Positions 63,441 to 64,000 of a stretch of 64,000 nt of DNA are shown piece after piece. A program made the position numbers and the translations under genes. How positions within the stretch are numbered: position 1 is the first letter of the stretch; each line of letters starts with the position of its first letter. The DNA comes from Bordetella genomosp. 9 (GTDB taxonomy: Bacteria > Pseudomonadota > Gammaproteobacteria > Burkholderiales > Burkholderiaceae_B). A model generated the notes under the pieces. That model ran no database searches, was not told where the DNA came from, and was given only the letters and a program-made list of their open reading frames with translations. Location: positions 3,162,001-3,226,000 of the forward strand of contig NZ_NEVJ01000003.1 of NCBI RefSeq assembly GCF_002261425.1. The letters run 5' to 3'.

Positions 63441-63716
63441 CTACAGCACCACGGAAACCATGGGATGGCCGTGCAGCGCGCGATACAGCGCGTCCAGCTG
63501 CTCGCGGGACGTCGCGCGCACGGTGAAGGTCAGGCCGATGTAGTTGCCGCCCTTGCTGGGCCGCATCTCGACCGTGGCCGGATCGAAGCCGGGGTCGAAC
63601 TGCAACACGACTTCGGTCAGGGTCTGGGCGAATTCCGGATGCAGCTTTCCCATCACCTTGATGGGAAAGTCACTGGGATATTCGATCAGGGATTCTTCGG
63701 GCGGGATAGGCTTCAT
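63441..63716 (-). CDS. DUF493 family protein (YbeD-like)
   Basis: A 91-residue ACT-like fold protein. [20 protein letters not shown] and the final [15 protein letters not shown] are the family marks. It lies 8 bases upstream of lipB, as ybeD does in many proteobacteria. Function unknown, possibly regulatory. Confidence 0.92.
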   Translation of the reverse strand: MKPIPPEESLIEYPSDFPIKVMGKLHPEFAQTLTEVVLQFDPGFDPATVEMRPSKGGNYIGLTFTVRATSREQLDALYRALHGHPMVSVVL

Positions 63717-63721
63717 GGGTA

Positions 63722-64000
63722 CTAGATGAGGGCGCCGGCGCCTTTTCCAAGCAGCGCGGCGATGCGGTCATCATACCCCTGGCGCAGGCGCGTATAAACG
63801 GGACCGGGCTTGCCCGTCCCCACCGGCCGGCCGTCCAACGTCAGCACCGGCAGGAGCTCGCGGGTGGCCGACGACACCATCAATTCGTCGGCGTGCTCGA
63901 CCTCGGCACGCGCAATCGGCCGCGTCTCGAAGGGAATGCCGGCTTCCTCCGCCAGTTCGGCCAGCAGGCCGTAGCGTATGCCTTCCAGCACCAGATTGTT
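63722..64000 (-). CDS. Class IV aminotransferase, D-amino acid transaminase-like (C-terminal part)
   Basis: The last 92 codons are in the window; the gene runs off the right edge. NNLVLEGIRYGLLAELAEEA, VEHADELMVSSATRELLPV and RPVGTGKPGPVYTRLRQGYDD are the C-terminal third of fold-type IV aminotransferases, closest to D-alanine transaminase. The PLP lysine would lie outside. Gene order with DUF493-lipB-lipA supports this call. Confidence 0.87.
   Translation of the reverse strand, partial: NNLVLEGIRYGLLAELAEEAGIPFETRPIARAEVEHADELMVSSATRELLPVLTLDGRPVGTGKPGPVYTRLRQGYDDRIAALLGKGAGALI

Overview
High-GC DNA from a betaproteobacterium of the Alcaligenaceae, most like Bordetella/Achromobacter. The signs are a Bug-type solute-binding protein, a DksA that lacks zinc cysteines, the order dapF-DUF484-xerC, an ahcY-membrane protein-metF operon under an S-adenosylhomocysteine riboswitch, and the lipA/lipB/DUF493/D-amino-acid-transaminase block. 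The window is chromosomal and mostly housekeeping. I see no tRNA, rRNA, insertion sequence, prophage or CRISPR array.

Layout. 1-4.4 kb: end of an ArgP-type regulator, a copper chaperone, a Bug solute receptor, a PLP homeostasis protein and an aminotransferase. 4.4-11.7 kb: a catabolic island with a four-carbon acid sugar kinase, a RuBisCO-like protein, a VOC protein, a fused TRAP permease, a TRAP receptor and a divergent LysR regulator. 11.7-22.8 kb: selD, HIT protein, ung, a DEAD-box helicase, a MidA-type methyltransferase, cca, a lytic transglycosylase and 5-formyl-THF cyclo-ligase. 22.8-27.3 kb: a four-gene operon (circularly permuted ATP-grasp, alpha-E, transglutaminase, Anbu proteasome-like protease) behind a near-perfect NtrC site and a perfect sigma-54 promoter. 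27.4-32 kb: a Fur-box-headed flavin/iron reduction cluster (PepSY membrane protein, DUF2271, DUF4198, ApbE, flavodoxin reductase), then a remnant of CDP-diacylglycerol diphosphatase. 32.3-36.3 kb: metF, a small membrane protein and ahcY with its riboswitch; the riboswitch and its promoter are embedded in the 3' end of a glycosyltransferase gene. 36.4-40.8 kb: DUF1289, a haloacetate-dehalogenase-like hydrolase, leuD, leuC and a LysR regulator. 40.8-45.1 kb: an RsbR-RsbS-RsbT-phosphatase-hybrid kinase stressosome-type operon. 45.4-51.2 kb: metK, two lipid A acyltransferases, dapF, DUF484 and xerC. 51.3-54.9 kb: zinc ABC transporter divergent from zur across a Zur palindrome, with an extra 54-residue membrane ORF. 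55.2-60.8 kb: a COG0523 GTPase, dksA, hslVU, GNAT, cobalamin adenosyltransferase and DUF4142. 60.9-64 kb: lipA, a Sel1-repeat protein, lipB, DUF493 and a partial D-amino-acid transaminase.

The most interesting parts are the NtrC/sigma-54-controlled Anbu operon, the RuBisCO-like/kinase/VOC/TRAP pathway (substrate unknown), the stressosome module that ends in a hybrid kinase instead of a sigma factor, and the riboswitch that overlaps a coding sequence. All calls come from reading the sequence. No database search was run; family names rest on recognised motifs and gene order.
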